Positions 44,595 to 53,324 of a stretch of DNA of 64,000 nucleotides are shown here, in pieces (position 1 is the stretch's first letter; every line of letters starts with the position of its first letter). The translations under genes and the position numbers were made by a program. Source of the DNA: Duganella sp. SG902 (GTDB lineage Bacteria; Pseudomonadota; Gammaproteobacteria; Burkholderiales; Burkholderiaceae_D). The stretch is from contig NZ_JABMJK010000002.1 in NCBI RefSeq assembly GCF_013376005.1, positions 1 to 64,000 on the forward strand, read 5' to 3'. The notes under the pieces are model-generated. The model did not search any database and had not been told where the DNA came from. It saw only the letters and a list, made by a program, of their open reading frames with translations.

Positions 44595-45962
44595 ATGCAC
44601 ATTCACATCCTCGGTATTTGCGGCACCTTCATGGGCGGCCTGGCCGTGCTGGCCAAAGAAGCGGGCCACCGCGTCACCGGCTGCGACGCCAACGTCTATC
44701 CACCGATGAGCACTCAGCTGGAAGCCCAGGGCATCGAACTGATCACCGGCTTCGGCCCGGAGCAGACCGCGCTCAACCCGGACCTGTACGTGATCGGCAA
44801 CGTGGTCACGCGCGGCAATCCGCTGATCGAGGAAATCATGAACCGCGGCCTGCCGTACGTGTCCGGCCCGCAATGGATCGGCGACCATATATTAAGAGAC
44901 AAATGGGTGCTGGCCGTGGCCGGCACGCACGGCAAGACCACCACCTCGGCCATGCTGACCTGGATCCTGGAAGACGCCGGCTACGCGCCCGGCTTCCTGA
45001 TCGGCGGCGTGCCGATGAACTTTGGCGTCTCGGCCCGCATGCAGGGCGACAAGGACTCGATCTTCTTCGTGATCGAGGCCGACGAGTACGACACCGCCTT
45101 CTTCGACAAGCGCAGCAAGTTCGTGCACTACCACGCCAAGACCGCCATCCTGAACAACCTGGAATACGATCACGCCGACATCTTCCCCGATCTGGCCGCG
45201 ATCGAAACCCAATTCCACCACTTGGTGCGCACGGTGCCGGGCATCGGCCGCGTCATTCACAACGGCGATGAGGCATCCCTGCAGCGGGTGCTCAAGCGCG
45301 GTTGCTGGAGCGAGAAGGAAAGCTTTGGCCGTGGCGAAGGCATGGATTGGACGCTGAACGAGCACGATGACGGCAGCTTCGACGTCATTTTCAACGGCGA
45401 AGTGGCCGGCCGCGTCGAATGGTGGCTCACTGGCAAGCACAACCGCGCCAACGCCCTGGCGGCGATTGCAGCGGCCCGCCACGTCGGCGTGCCGGTCGCG
45501 CAGGCGGCCAAGTCGCTGGCCACGTTCGAAAGCGTCAAGCGCCGCATGGAAGTGCGCGGCGTGGTCAACAACATCACGGTGTACGACGACTTCGCCCACC
45601 ATCCAACAGCGATTGAAACGACGGTCGGCGGCCTGCGCCAGAAGGTCGGCAAGGGCACCCGCATCCTGGCCGTGCTGGAACCGCGCTCCAACACCATGAA
45701 GCTGGGCGCGATGAAGGATGCGCTGCCGGGCAGTCTGCGCGATGCCGACCTGGTGTTCGGCTACGGCGTGGAAAAATCGCTGGGCTGGAGCGTGGGCGCG
45801 GCGCTGTCGCCGCTGGGCGATATCGCCAGCGCCCACGAGGACATCGACGCCCTGGTGGCCGCCATCGCCAAGGCCGCGCGGCCGGGCGACCATATTATCG
45901 TGATGAGCAACGGCGGCTTCGGCGGCATCCACGACAAGATCCTGAAAGCGCTGGCGCAATGA
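44595..45962 (+). CDS. mpl: Mpl, UDP-MurNAc:L-Ala-D-Glu-mDAP ligase
   Basis: Mpl attaches recycled tripeptide to UDP-MurNAc, a peptidoglycan recycling step. The 455-aa Mur ligase has the opening MHIHILGICGTFMGGLAVLAKEAGH, the ATP loop GTHGKTTTSAML near residue 110, NNLEYDHADIF near 185, and DDFAHHPTAIE near 335. The AmpD enzyme of the same pathway is encoded at 27604. Its stop overlaps the yqiA ATG by 4 nt. Confidence 0.96.
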   Translation: MHIHILGICGTFMGGLAVLAKEAGHRVTGCDANVYPPMSTQLEAQGIELITGFGPEQTALNPDLYVIGNVVTRGNPLIEEIMNRGLPYVSGPQWIGDHILRDKWVLAVAGTHGKTTTSAMLTWILEDAGYAPGFLIGGVPMNFGVSARMQGDKDSIFFVIEADEYDTAFFDKRSKFVHYHAKTAILNNLEYDHADIFPDLAAIETQFHHLVRTVPGIGRVIHNGDEASLQRVLKRGCWSEKESFGRGEGMDWTLNEHDDGSFDVIFNGEVAGRVEWWLTGKHNRANALAAIAAARHVGVPVAQAAKSLATFESVKRRMEVRGVVNNITVYDDFAHHPTAIETTVGGLRQKVGKGTRILAVLEPRSNTMKLGAMKDALPGSLRDADLVFGYGVEKSLGWSVGAALSPLGDIASAHEDIDALVAAIAKAARPGDHIIVMSNGGFGGIHDKILKALAQ

Positions 45963-46537
45963 TTTTGTACCTGCACGGCTTCCGCTCCTCGCCGCAATCC
46001 ATGAAAGCCCGCCTGGTAGGCGAGCGCATGGCGGCGCTGGGCCTGACCGACCAACTGATCTCGCCGCAACTGCCGGCCTCGCCAAAGCTGGCCATGGAAC
46101 TGGCGCAGTCGCTGATCGCCGGCGTGCCGGCCGAACAGTTGAGCATCATCGGTTCCTCGCTGGGCGGCTACTACGCGACCTGGCTGGCCGAGCGCGTCGG
46201 CTGCCGTGCGGTGCTGCTGAACCCGGCCGTGGTGCCGAGCCTGGACCTGGACAAGCACGTCGGCGTGACCACGCAATACCATTCCGACGAGCCATTCGAA
46301 TTCAAGCGCGAATATATCGACGAACTGCGCGCGCTGGAAGTGTCGAAGATCAGCAAGCCGGAACGCTATTTCCTGATCGCCGCCACCGGCGACGAAGTGC
46401 TGGATTACCGCGACATGGTGGCCCACTATCAGGGCGCGCGCCAGCACATCATCGACGGCAGCGACCATGCGATCTCTGAGTTCCCGCAGTATCTGGATGA
46501 GGTGCTGGGCTTTTGCGGCGTCGGGGCGCGGGCTTGA
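45959..46537 (+). CDS. YqiA/YcfP-family alpha/beta-hydrolase
   Basis: A 192-aa esterase-like protein. It opens ILYLHGFRSSPQS, has the nucleophile elbow GSSLGGYYA (Ser near residue 67) and a late Asp and His (DEVLDYRD, GSDHAISEF). E. coli YqiA hydrolyses short acyl esters such as acyl-CoA; the physiological role is unsettled. The gene overlaps mpl by 4 nt and the next gene (ubiC) by 4 nt, so all are in one translationally coupled operon. Confidence 0.9.
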   Translation: MILYLHGFRSSPQSMKARLVGERMAALGLTDQLISPQLPASPKLAMELAQSLIAGVPAEQLSIIGSSLGGYYATWLAERVGCRAVLLNPAVVPSLDLDKHVGVTTQYHSDEPFEFKREYIDELRALEVSKISKPERYFLIAATGDEVLDYRDMVAHYQGARQHIIDGSDHAISEFPQYLDEVLGFCGVGARA

Positions 46538-47127
46538 GCGCGCCGCCGCGCGGCGCCTCGCTGCGGCAGGCGCAATGGCAGCCGCACGTGCTGGCGGTGA
46601 ACCCGCCGGCGGGCTATGTGCCGTGGCTGACGGAGGACGGTTCGCTGACCGCGCGCCTGAAGGAGCACAGCGACAGCTTCCGCGTGCAATGCCTGCACCA
46701 GCGCGTGGAGCGCTGCCTGAGCGACGAGGCGGCGGCGATCGGCATGCACCGGCCCGGCCGCGTGTGGGAAAGGGAAGTGCTGCTGAGATGTGATAATACG
46801 CCTGTGGTGTTCGCGCACACGGTGGTGCCGATGTCGGCCACGGCGGCCGACTGGCCCTTGTTCAGCGCGCTGGGCGAGCGTTCGCTGGGCACCACGCTGT
46901 TTGGCGATCCGCTGGTGCGGCGTGGTGTGTTGGAATTTGCAAGATTGCGGGAAGGGCATCCTCTGGCGCGGCGCGCGCGCGCCGCACTGGCGCCGGCTGC
47001 CCTCGATGCGCACATATTATATGCACGGCGCTGCCTGTATCGGCGCCGCCAAGGTACCCTGCTGGTGACGGAAGTGTTTCTACCTTCCGTCCTGGAACTG
47101 ATTAAAACGAGTAAAAACAAACGATGA
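46534..47127 (+). CDS. ubiC: Chorismate lyase
   Basis: UbiC splits chorismate into 4-hydroxybenzoate and pyruvate, the first committed step of ubiquinone synthesis. The 197-aa product has WLTEDGSLTARLKEH near residue 30, a central REVLLRCDNTPVVFAHTVVP, and GERSLGTTLFGDP, all family-typical. The preferred start is TTG 46534, which overlaps the yqiA stop; a TTG at 46513 is also in frame. The stop overlaps the next ATG by 4 nt. Confidence 0.9.
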   Translation: MSAPPRGASLRQAQWQPHVLAVNPPAGYVPWLTEDGSLTARLKEHSDSFRVQCLHQRVERCLSDEAAAIGMHRPGRVWEREVLLRCDNTPVVFAHTVVPMSATAADWPLFSALGERSLGTTLFGDPLVRRGVLEFARLREGHPLARRARAALAPAALDAHILYARRCLYRRRQGTLLVTEVFLPSVLELIKTSKNKR

Positions 47128-49139
47128 ATGTATTTTTTGAAGAGTCCGGCGATTTCAAGGTCGGCACCGTGATGACGCAAGCCGGCGAGGCCTATCAAGT
47201 CGAGATGGCCAGCGGCAAGCGCACCAAGGTCAAGGCCAAGGACGTGCTGCTGCAGTTCGAGAAGCCGTCGCCGGGCGAGCTGATGGAGCAGGCCAAGGCC
47301 ATCTCCGCCGAGATCGACCTGGAATTCCTGTGGGAAGTCGCCGGCGAGGAAGAGTTCGGCTTTGCCGAGCTGGGCGCCGAGTATTTCGGCCACGCGCCGC
47401 AACCGGCCGAGGCGGCCGGCCTGATCCTGAGCCTGCATTCGTCGCCGATCTACTTCTATAAAAAAGGCCGTGGCCGCTACAAGGCCGCGCCCGAGCAATC
47501 GCTGCGCGCGGCGCTGGCCGGCATCGAGAAAAAGAAACAGCAGGCGCTGGTGCAAGCCGCCTATGTGGAAGAGCTGAAAGCCAACAAGCTGCCGGCCGCG
47601 ATGCAGAACATCGTCATGCAGCTGCTGTTCAAGCCTGACAAGAACGGCATCGAATACAAGGCGCTGGAAGCGGCCTGCAATGAACTGCACACCAATCCGC
47701 AACGGCTGATGCTGGCGGTGGGCGGCGTGCCCTCGGCCAAGGCGCTGCACATGGCCAAGTTCCTGTTCGAGAACTTCCCGAAAGGCGCGGGCTTCCCGGA
47801 GGTGCCGGTGCCGGTGTCGCCGACCAAGCTGCCGCTGGCGGAGGTGCAGGCGTTCTCCATCGACGACGTCACCACCACCGAGATCGACGACGCCTTCTCG
47901 GTCACCCAGCTGGCCGACGGCAACGTCAAGATCGGCATCCACATCGCCGCGCCGGGCCTGGGCATCAAGCCGGACGACGCGGTCGACAAGCTGGCGCGCA
48001 CCCGCATGTCCACCGTCTACATGCCGGGCGATAAGATCACCATGCTGCCGGACGCGATTGTTGACGCCTTCACCCTGGCCGAGGGCAAGACCTGCCCGGC
48101 GCTGTCGCTGTACGCCACCCTGAACCCGGCCGACTGGTCGGTGCTGGCCACCGAAACCCGCGCCGAGATGGTGCCGATCGCGCACAACCTGCGCCACAAC
48201 GATCTGGACGACCTGGTCAACGAAGAGACGCTGGCCAGCGGCGAGGGCGACTACCCGCACAAGGACGAGCTGTGCCTGATCTGGAAATGGGCGCAGGTGC
48301 TGGAGGCGGCGCGCATGGTCAAGCGCGAGGGCTTCGGCCTCAAGCCGGAGCAGAACAACCGCGTCGACTACAACTTCTACGTGGAAGACGACGTGGTCAC
48401 GGTCACCCGCCGCAAGCGCGGCGCGCCGCTGGACAAGATCGTGGCCGAGCTGATGATCTTCGCCAACAGCACCTGGGGCAAGCTGATGCACGACAGCGGC
48501 GTGCCCGGCATCTACCGCAGCCAGGGCCGCGGCGTCGGCGGCTGGAACGCCAAGATGCAAGTGCGCATGCTGACCCACGCCGCGCCGCACGAGGGCCTGG
48601 GCGTGGACCAGTACGCCTGGAGCACCTCGCCGCTGCGCCGCTATACCGACCTGGTCAACCAGTGGCAGATCCTGGCCTGCGCAGAGAAGGGCGTGATGGC
48701 GCCGCTGGTCGCGCACTTCAAGCACAAGGATGCCGAGCTGTTCGCGATTGTGTCGCAGTTCGACGCCGCCTACGGCGCCTACGCCGACCACCAGGCCAAT
48801 ATGGAACGCTACTGGTGCCTGCGCTGGCTGGGCCAGGAAAACGCCCGCCAGGTGGAGGCCGTGGTGCTCAAGGACGAGGTGCTGCGGCTGGTCGACATTC
48901 CGCTGATCATCCGCCTGCCGGGCATGCCATCGGTGGCGCGCGGGGCGCAGGTCAAGCTGGACATCCTGCGCTGGGACGAAGTGGACCTGACGGTGGAAGC
49001 CCGCATCCTCGAAATCCCGACCGACGTGGTCGCCACCGACGTCGACTTCGAAGACGAGGTGGAGGACGCGCCGGAAGAGGCGGTCGACGCGCCGGAAGTG
49101 GTGGTCGAGGCCGCCGCCGAGCAACCAGCGGCGGAATGA
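47124..49139 (+). CDS. RNB-domain ribonuclease (RNase II/R superfamily)
   Basis: A 671-aa exoribonuclease-like protein. The catalytic block is SIDDVTTTEIDDAFSV (about residues 245-260), with the conserved Asp triad for two-metal hydrolysis; YRSQGRGVGGW and STSPLRRYTDL are further RNB hallmarks. The N-terminal module differs from RNase R, and the C-terminus has a short S1-like segment followed by an acidic Glu/Ala-rich tail. It degrades RNA from the 3' end by family analogy. Overlaps ubiC by 4 nt. Confidence 0.9.
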   Translation: MNVFFEESGDFKVGTVMTQAGEAYQVEMASGKRTKVKAKDVLLQFEKPSPGELMEQAKAISAEIDLEFLWEVAGEEEFGFAELGAEYFGHAPQPAEAAGLILSLHSSPIYFYKKGRGRYKAAPEQSLRAALAGIEKKKQQALVQAAYVEELKANKLPAAMQNIVMQLLFKPDKNGIEYKALEAACNELHTNPQRLMLAVGGVPSAKALHMAKFLFENFPKGAGFPEVPVPVSPTKLPLAEVQAFSIDDVTTTEIDDAFSVTQLADGNVKIGIHIAAPGLGIKPDDAVDKLARTRMSTVYMPGDKITMLPDAIVDAFTLAEGKTCPALSLYATLNPADWSVLATETRAEMVPIAHNLRHNDLDDLVNEETLASGEGDYPHKDELCLIWKWAQVLEAARMVKREGFGLKPEQNNRVDYNFYVEDDVVTVTRRKRGAPLDKIVAELMIFANSTWGKLMHDSGVPGIYRSQGRGVGGWNAKMQVRMLTHAAPHEGLGVDQYAWSTSPLRRYTDLVNQWQILACAEKGVMAPLVAHFKHKDAELFAIVSQFDAAYGAYADHQANMERYWCLRWLGQENARQVEAVVLKDEVLRLVDIPLIIRLPGMPSVARGAQVKLDILRWDEVDLTVEARILEIPTDVVATDVDFEDEVEDAPEEAVDAPEVVVEAAAEQPAAE

Positions 49140-49156
49140 CGTGTAGAATCTGACTC

Positions 49157-50041
49157 ATGTCTTTCAGAGAAAATCGCTTGCTCTACACCGCCCTCGCCAT
49201 CTCGCTGATGGCGCATGGCGCTTTGCTGGCGATGCGCTTCGTGGCGCCGACCCCGGCGCCGGTGCAGGCCACCGATCCGGGACTGGAAGTCATCCTCGTC
49301 AACGCCAAGCACAACAAGGCGCCGCTGAAGGCCGACGCGGTGGCGCAGGCCAACCTCGACGGCGGCGGCACGGTGGACCAGGGCCGTTCCAAGTCGCCCA
49401 TGCCGGACATGCGCAAGACCGAGATGGGCGACAGCGTCAAGGCCAACAAGCGCCGCATCCAGGAACTGGAGGAGCGCCAGAAAAACCTGCTGACGCAGGT
49501 GCACTCGTCGTCCGAGGTGGCGGCGCCGCCGATCACGGAAAAGGCCAAGCCCGATCCGCTGCCGACCGGCGCCGACCTGCTGGAATCGAGCAAGGCGATC
49601 GCCCGCCGCGTGGCGGAAATCAGCGAAACCATCGAGGACCAGAACAAGCGTCCGAAGAAAACCATGATCACGCCGAGCACGCGCGAGGCCGGTTATGCGA
49701 CCTACTACAAAACCATGCAGAAGCGCATCGAGGATTTCGGCACGCTGAACTTCCCGAACGTGAACGGGCGCAAGCTGTATGGCCAGCTGATGCTGTCCAT
49801 CCCGGTGTTCCAGGACGGCACCATCTATGAAAAGGAAGGCGGCATCAAGGTCGAGCGCAGCTCCGGCAATCCGGCGCTGGACGAGGCGGCGATGCGCATC
49901 GTGCGCCGCTCGGCGCCGTTCGGCAAATTCCCGCCGAACATGCTGTCGAGCGACAGGGATGATTTATGGGTGATCATCACCACCTTCAAATTCACCCGGG
50001 AAGACAAACTACAAGCCGATATGAGCGGCGGAGGAAAATAA
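49157..50041 (+). CDS. TonB C-terminal domain protein (energy transducer TonB-like)
   Basis: A 294-aa protein with an N-terminal membrane anchor (residues 8-28), a charged, partly coiled-coil region around 90-120 ([18 protein letters not shown]), and a TonB_C-like domain at about 195-285 ([24 protein letters not shown]). No exbB or exbD lies near. TonB-like proteins of this neighbourhood (beside aroE-mtgA) are common in betaproteobacteria and may serve envelope integrity rather than iron uptake. Confidence 0.85.
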   Translation: MSFRENRLLYTALAISLMAHGALLAMRFVAPTPAPVQATDPGLEVILVNAKHNKAPLKADAVAQANLDGGGTVDQGRSKSPMPDMRKTEMGDSVKANKRRIQELEERQKNLLTQVHSSSEVAAPPITEKAKPDPLPTGADLLESSKAIARRVAEISETIEDQNKRPKKTMITPSTREAGYATYYKTMQKRIEDFGTLNFPNVNGRKLYGQLMLSIPVFQDGTIYEKEGGIKVERSSGNPALDEAAMRIVRRSAPFGKFPPNMLSSDRDDLWVIITTFKFTREDKLQADMSGGGK

Positions 50042-50045
50042 GCAG

Positions 50046-50864
50046 ATGGACCGCTACTGCGTGTTCGGCAACCCGATTGCCCACAGCAAATCCCCTGAAA
50101 TCCACGCCGCGTTCGCGGCGCAGACCGGGCAAGACCTGCACTACGAGCGCCGGCTGGCGCCACTGGACGGCTTTGCCGACGCCGTGCGCGCCTTCATGGC
50201 CGAAGGCGGCAAGGGCGCCAACGTCACCGTGCCGTTCAAGCTGGAGGCGGTCAAGCTGGCGCAGGCGCTGACCATCCGCGCACGCGCGGCCGGCGCGGTT
50301 AACACGCTGGTGTTCAGCGAGGAGGGCATCATCGGCGACAACACCGACGGCGCCGGGCTGGTGGCGGACATCGTACAGAATGCCGGCGTGCCGATCACCG
50401 GCAAGCGGGTACTGATCCTGGGCGCGGGCGGTGCGGTGCGGGGCGTGGTGCTGCCCATCCTCGAACATCGTCCGGCCAGGCTGGTGATCGCCAACCGCAC
50501 CGTGGCCAAGGCTGAGGAACTGGTGCAACAGTTCGCCGCGCTGGGCGGCGAGGGCGTGGTGTCGGCGTGCGGGTTTGATGGCATTGAGGGCGAGTACGAC
50601 ATCATCATCAACGGCACGGCGGCCAGCCTGAGCGCGGAAGTGCCGCCGGTGTCGTCATCGATCTTCGCGCCCGGATCTTTGGCTTTGGACATGATGTACG
50701 GAGCCTCCCCCACTGTATTCTTGCAGTTCGCCGCCCAGCATGGCGCACAGTTGCGCGACGGCCTGGGCATGCTGGTCGAACAGGCGGCGGAAGCCTTCCA
50801 GTTGTGGCGCGGCGTGCAGCCGGCCACCGGCGACGTGCTGCGGAACCTGCGCGCCAAGCTATGA
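50046..50864 (+). CDS. aroE: Shikimate dehydrogenase
   Basis: AroE reduces 3-dehydroshikimate to shikimate with NADPH. The 272-aa protein has the substrate motif [16 protein letters not shown] near residue 10, the catalytic Lys in NVTVPFK near 65, and the NADP motif [12 protein letters not shown] near 127. Its stop overlaps the mtgA ATG by 4 nt. Another enzyme of the same pathway, AroQ, is encoded at 42715-43152. Confidence 0.96.
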   Translation: MDRYCVFGNPIAHSKSPEIHAAFAAQTGQDLHYERRLAPLDGFADAVRAFMAEGGKGANVTVPFKLEAVKLAQALTIRARAAGAVNTLVFSEEGIIGDNTDGAGLVADIVQNAGVPITGKRVLILGAGGAVRGVVLPILEHRPARLVIANRTVAKAEELVQQFAALGGEGVVSACGFDGIEGEYDIIINGTAASLSAEVPPVSSSIFAPGSLALDMMYGASPTVFLQFAAQHGAQLRDGLGMLVEQAAEAFQLWRGVQPATGDVLRNLRAKL

Positions 50865-51565
50865 GCAAGACCGCTGGCAAATGGCGCTGGGTGAAGTGGA
50901 TCTTCATCGTCCCGATCCTGCTGTTCCTGGCGGTGCAGCTGTACTTCTTCCTGCAGATCTGGTGGTGGGTGGATCACAACCCGTCGATGACCAGCTTCAT
51001 GCGCCAGCAGCAGTCGGCGCTGCGCGAGAGGAACCCCAAGGCCAACATCCAGCAGATGTGGGTGCCGTACAACCGCATCTCGAACAACCTGAAGCGGGCC
51101 GTCATCGCCTCCGAGGACGCCAACTTCTCCGAGCACGAGGGCGTGGACTGGGAGGCCCTGCAAAAGGCCTACGAGAAGAACAACAAGAAGAAAAAAGTGG
51201 TGTCGGGCGGCTCGACCATCACCCAGCAACTGGCGAAGAATTTGTTCCTGTCCGGCTCGCGCAGCTACCTGCGCAAGGGACAGGAGCTGATCATCACCTT
51301 CATGCTGGAAACGCTGATGGACAAGGAGCGCATCTTCGAGATCTACCTGAACGTGGTGGAGTTCGGCACCGGTACCTTTGGGGCCGAGGCGGCGGCGCGT
51401 CATTATTACGGCGTCAGCGCGGCCAATCTGAGCGGCTTGCAGGCGGCCAAACTGGCGGTGATGCTGCCAAATCCGCGCTATTTCGACAAACATCGGGACT
51501 CCAACTACCTGGCCCGCCGCACGGCGATAATTTTGCGCCGGATGAACTCCGCCGAACTCCCCTAA
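50861..51565 (+). CDS. mtgA: Monofunctional peptidoglycan transglycosylase
   Basis: MtgA polymerises lipid II into glycan strands. The 234-aa GT51 protein has one N-terminal membrane helix (residues 12-32), the catalytic Glu85 in [16 protein letters not shown], and the motif [16 protein letters not shown] near 118, plus [15 protein letters not shown] near 162. ATG 50861 overlaps the aroE stop; longer in-frame versions would overlap aroE substantially. A second copy of the long perfect palindrome begins 2 nt after its stop. Confidence 0.95.
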   Translation: MSKTAGKWRWVKWIFIVPILLFLAVQLYFFLQIWWWVDHNPSMTSFMRQQQSALRERNPKANIQQMWVPYNRISNNLKRAVIASEDANFSEHEGVDWEALQKAYEKNNKKKKVVSGGSTITQQLAKNLFLSGSRSYLRKGQELIITFMLETLMDKERIFEIYLNVVEFGTGTFGAEAAARHYYGVSAANLSGLQAAKLAVMLPNPRYFDKHRDSNYLARRTAIILRRMNSAELP

Positions 51566-51567
51566 AA

Positions 51568-51658
51568 TCCGGGGTCAGGTCCTCCATTTCTACACGGCCT
51601 CGGCTGTAGCGTCCCGCTACAGCCGAGGCCGTGTAGAAATGGAGGACCTGACCCCGGA
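51568..51658. repeat. Perfect long palindrome, copy 2 (91 bp)
   Basis: Two 44-bp arms are exact reverse complements separated by 3 nt (TCC). The outer 34 bp of each arm match copy 1 at 16403-16485 exactly. The inner 10 bp (GGCTGTAGCG and its complement) are unrelated to the inner 6 bp of copy 1, yet are also perfectly paired. The left flank TAAA before the element is shared with copy 1. Confidence 0.95.
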
Positions 51659-51724
51659 CTGCGGACTGGCCTCGGCCGGGCTTTGCAGGTACACTTGCGC
51701 TGTTTCCAGAAGGCGCGTGACTCC

Positions 51725-52690
51725 ATGATTAATGTTTTCGTTCTCCAGAATGGCCGGCTCAACCAGGTTCCTATCGACACGCGCGAAGATCTGGAGAAGG
51801 TGGAGCCGGTCTGGGTCGATCTGACCGACCCGACCGACGCTGAACGCGCCTGGGTACGCACCATCTACGGCGTGATCCTGCCCGGCGAGGACGAGGTCAA
51901 GGACATCGAGGCTTCGGCCCGCTACTACGAGGCCGAAAACGGCGACCTGCACCTGCGCACCGACTTCCTGCTCGAAGAAGAGGACGGCCCGTCGCGCATC
52001 GTCACCGTCGCTTTCATCCTGGCGCGCAAGATCCTGTTCTCGGTCCACACCGACGACCTGCCGGTGTTCCGCCTGGTGCGCATGCGCGCCCGTTCGCGCC
52101 CCGGCTCGATCGCCGATTACATGGACGTGCTGCTGGACCTGTACGCCACCGACGCCGAGTATTCGGCCGACGCGCTGGAAGGCATCTACCAGAACCTCGA
52201 GGAAGTCTCCGGCCGCGTGCTGCAAAAGGAATTCACCGACCAGGACGCCGCCGCCGCCCTGAACGCCATCGCCCACGAGGAAGACTTGAACGGCCGCATC
52301 CGCCGCAACATGATGGATACGCGCCGCGCGGTCAGCTTCCTGATGCGCGGCCGCTTATTGAATTCGGAACAGTTCGAGGAAGCCCGCCAGATCCTGCGCG
52401 ACATCGAATCGCTGGATGGCCACACATCCTTCCTGTTCGATAAGATCAACTTCCTGATGGATGCCACGGTCGGTTTCATCAACATTAACCAGAACAAGAT
52501 CATCAAGATCTTCTCCGTGGCCAGCGTGGCCTTCCTGCCGCCGACGCTGATCGCGTCCATCTACGGCATGAACTTCAAATGGCTGCCGGAACTGGAGTGG
52601 CAAATGGGCTATCCCTTCGCCATCGGCCTGATGCTGGCCAGCGCCATCGCGCCCTTCCTCTACTTCCGCCACCGCGGCTGGCTCAAATAA
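51725..52690 (+). CDS. corA: CorA-family magnesium/cobalt transporter
   Basis: A 321-aa membrane protein. A large N-terminal cytoplasmic domain is followed by two C-terminal helices; the pore signature is GMN at residues 281-283 in YGMNFKWLPELEW. CorA pentamers import Mg2+ (and Co2+). ATG 51725 gives the family N-terminus MINVFVLQNGRL; the longer in-frame start overlaps the upstream region. It ends 8 bp inside the convergent hypothetical gene. Confidence 0.92.
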   Translation: MINVFVLQNGRLNQVPIDTREDLEKVEPVWVDLTDPTDAERAWVRTIYGVILPGEDEVKDIEASARYYEAENGDLHLRTDFLLEEEDGPSRIVTVAFILARKILFSVHTDDLPVFRLVRMRARSRPGSIADYMDVLLDLYATDAEYSADALEGIYQNLEEVSGRVLQKEFTDQDAAAALNAIAHEEDLNGRIRRNMMDTRRAVSFLMRGRLLNSEQFEEARQILRDIESLDGHTSFLFDKINFLMDATVGFININQNKIIKIFSVASVAFLPPTLIASIYGMNFKWLPELEWQMGYPFAIGLMLASAIAPFLYFRHRGWLK

Positions 52691-53183
52691 CCGGGCTGAA
52701 TTCCAGCGACAGCGTGCTGTAGTAGGGCGCGCTGCTCCACTGCTCGTTCAGTGCCAGCGCGCGTTCGTACAGCGCGGCCCTGAGATCGAGCGCCAGCGCG
52801 GCGAAATCGAAAGGCGGCTTGTTGCGCGCCGTGCAGGCCGCCGCCGCGCCGGCCAGGAAGGCGTCCTCGTCGAACGCGCCCGACCAGAGCTGCGCCTGCA
52901 AACCCTCCACGATGGCTTCCGCCTGCACCGCCTCCGTCTCGACGTTGGGATTGGCCTTGTCGTGCACGGATTCCATCACGAACTGCGCGTCGGCGCCGCG
53001 CGCCAGCAGGCTGAGGAAGCCGTGCCGCAGGGGCAGCGCCGACTCCACCACGTAGTGCACCAGGTCGTGCGGCAGGATGCCCTGGCGCGGCATCAACGCA
53101 TCGGTGCAGCTGCCGTTGTTGCGCACGAAGCGCAGCACATCGTACTTGTCGGTCTTCGACCGTTTTTCAGCGATCAGTTTCAT
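52683..53183 (-). CDS. Hypothetical protein, 166 aa
   Basis: I do not recognise the family. The protein is soluble, with an N-terminal basic stretch (MKLIAEKRSKTDKYDVLRFVR), a single Cys, an HDLVHYVVES helix near residue 40 and a helical, acidic C-terminal half. It converges on corA with an 8-bp overlap of coding ends. The start is at complement 53181-53183; a TTG three codons upstream is possible. The gene is likely real, given its compact reading frame and codon use like the neighbours. Confidence 0.72.
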   Translation of the reverse strand: MKLIAEKRSKTDKYDVLRFVRNNGSCTDALMPRQGILPHDLVHYVVESALPLRHGFLSLLARGADAQFVMESVHDKANPNVETEAVQAEAIVEGLQAQLWSGAFDEDAFLAGAAAACTARNKPPFDFAALALDLRAALYERALALNEQWSSAPYYSTLSLEFSPVI

Positions 53184-53324
53184 AACTGGCAATTATATAT
53201 TAAGTAACTTTCACGACCGTAATAAAATCGGGGGAGTGAATCTATTAGAATGGCGGCCAGCGGTAACGCTCCCTCCCTTCGCTCCCCGCGGCCATCCCCT
53301 TGCCGCGCCAGAGAAAGTAATACG

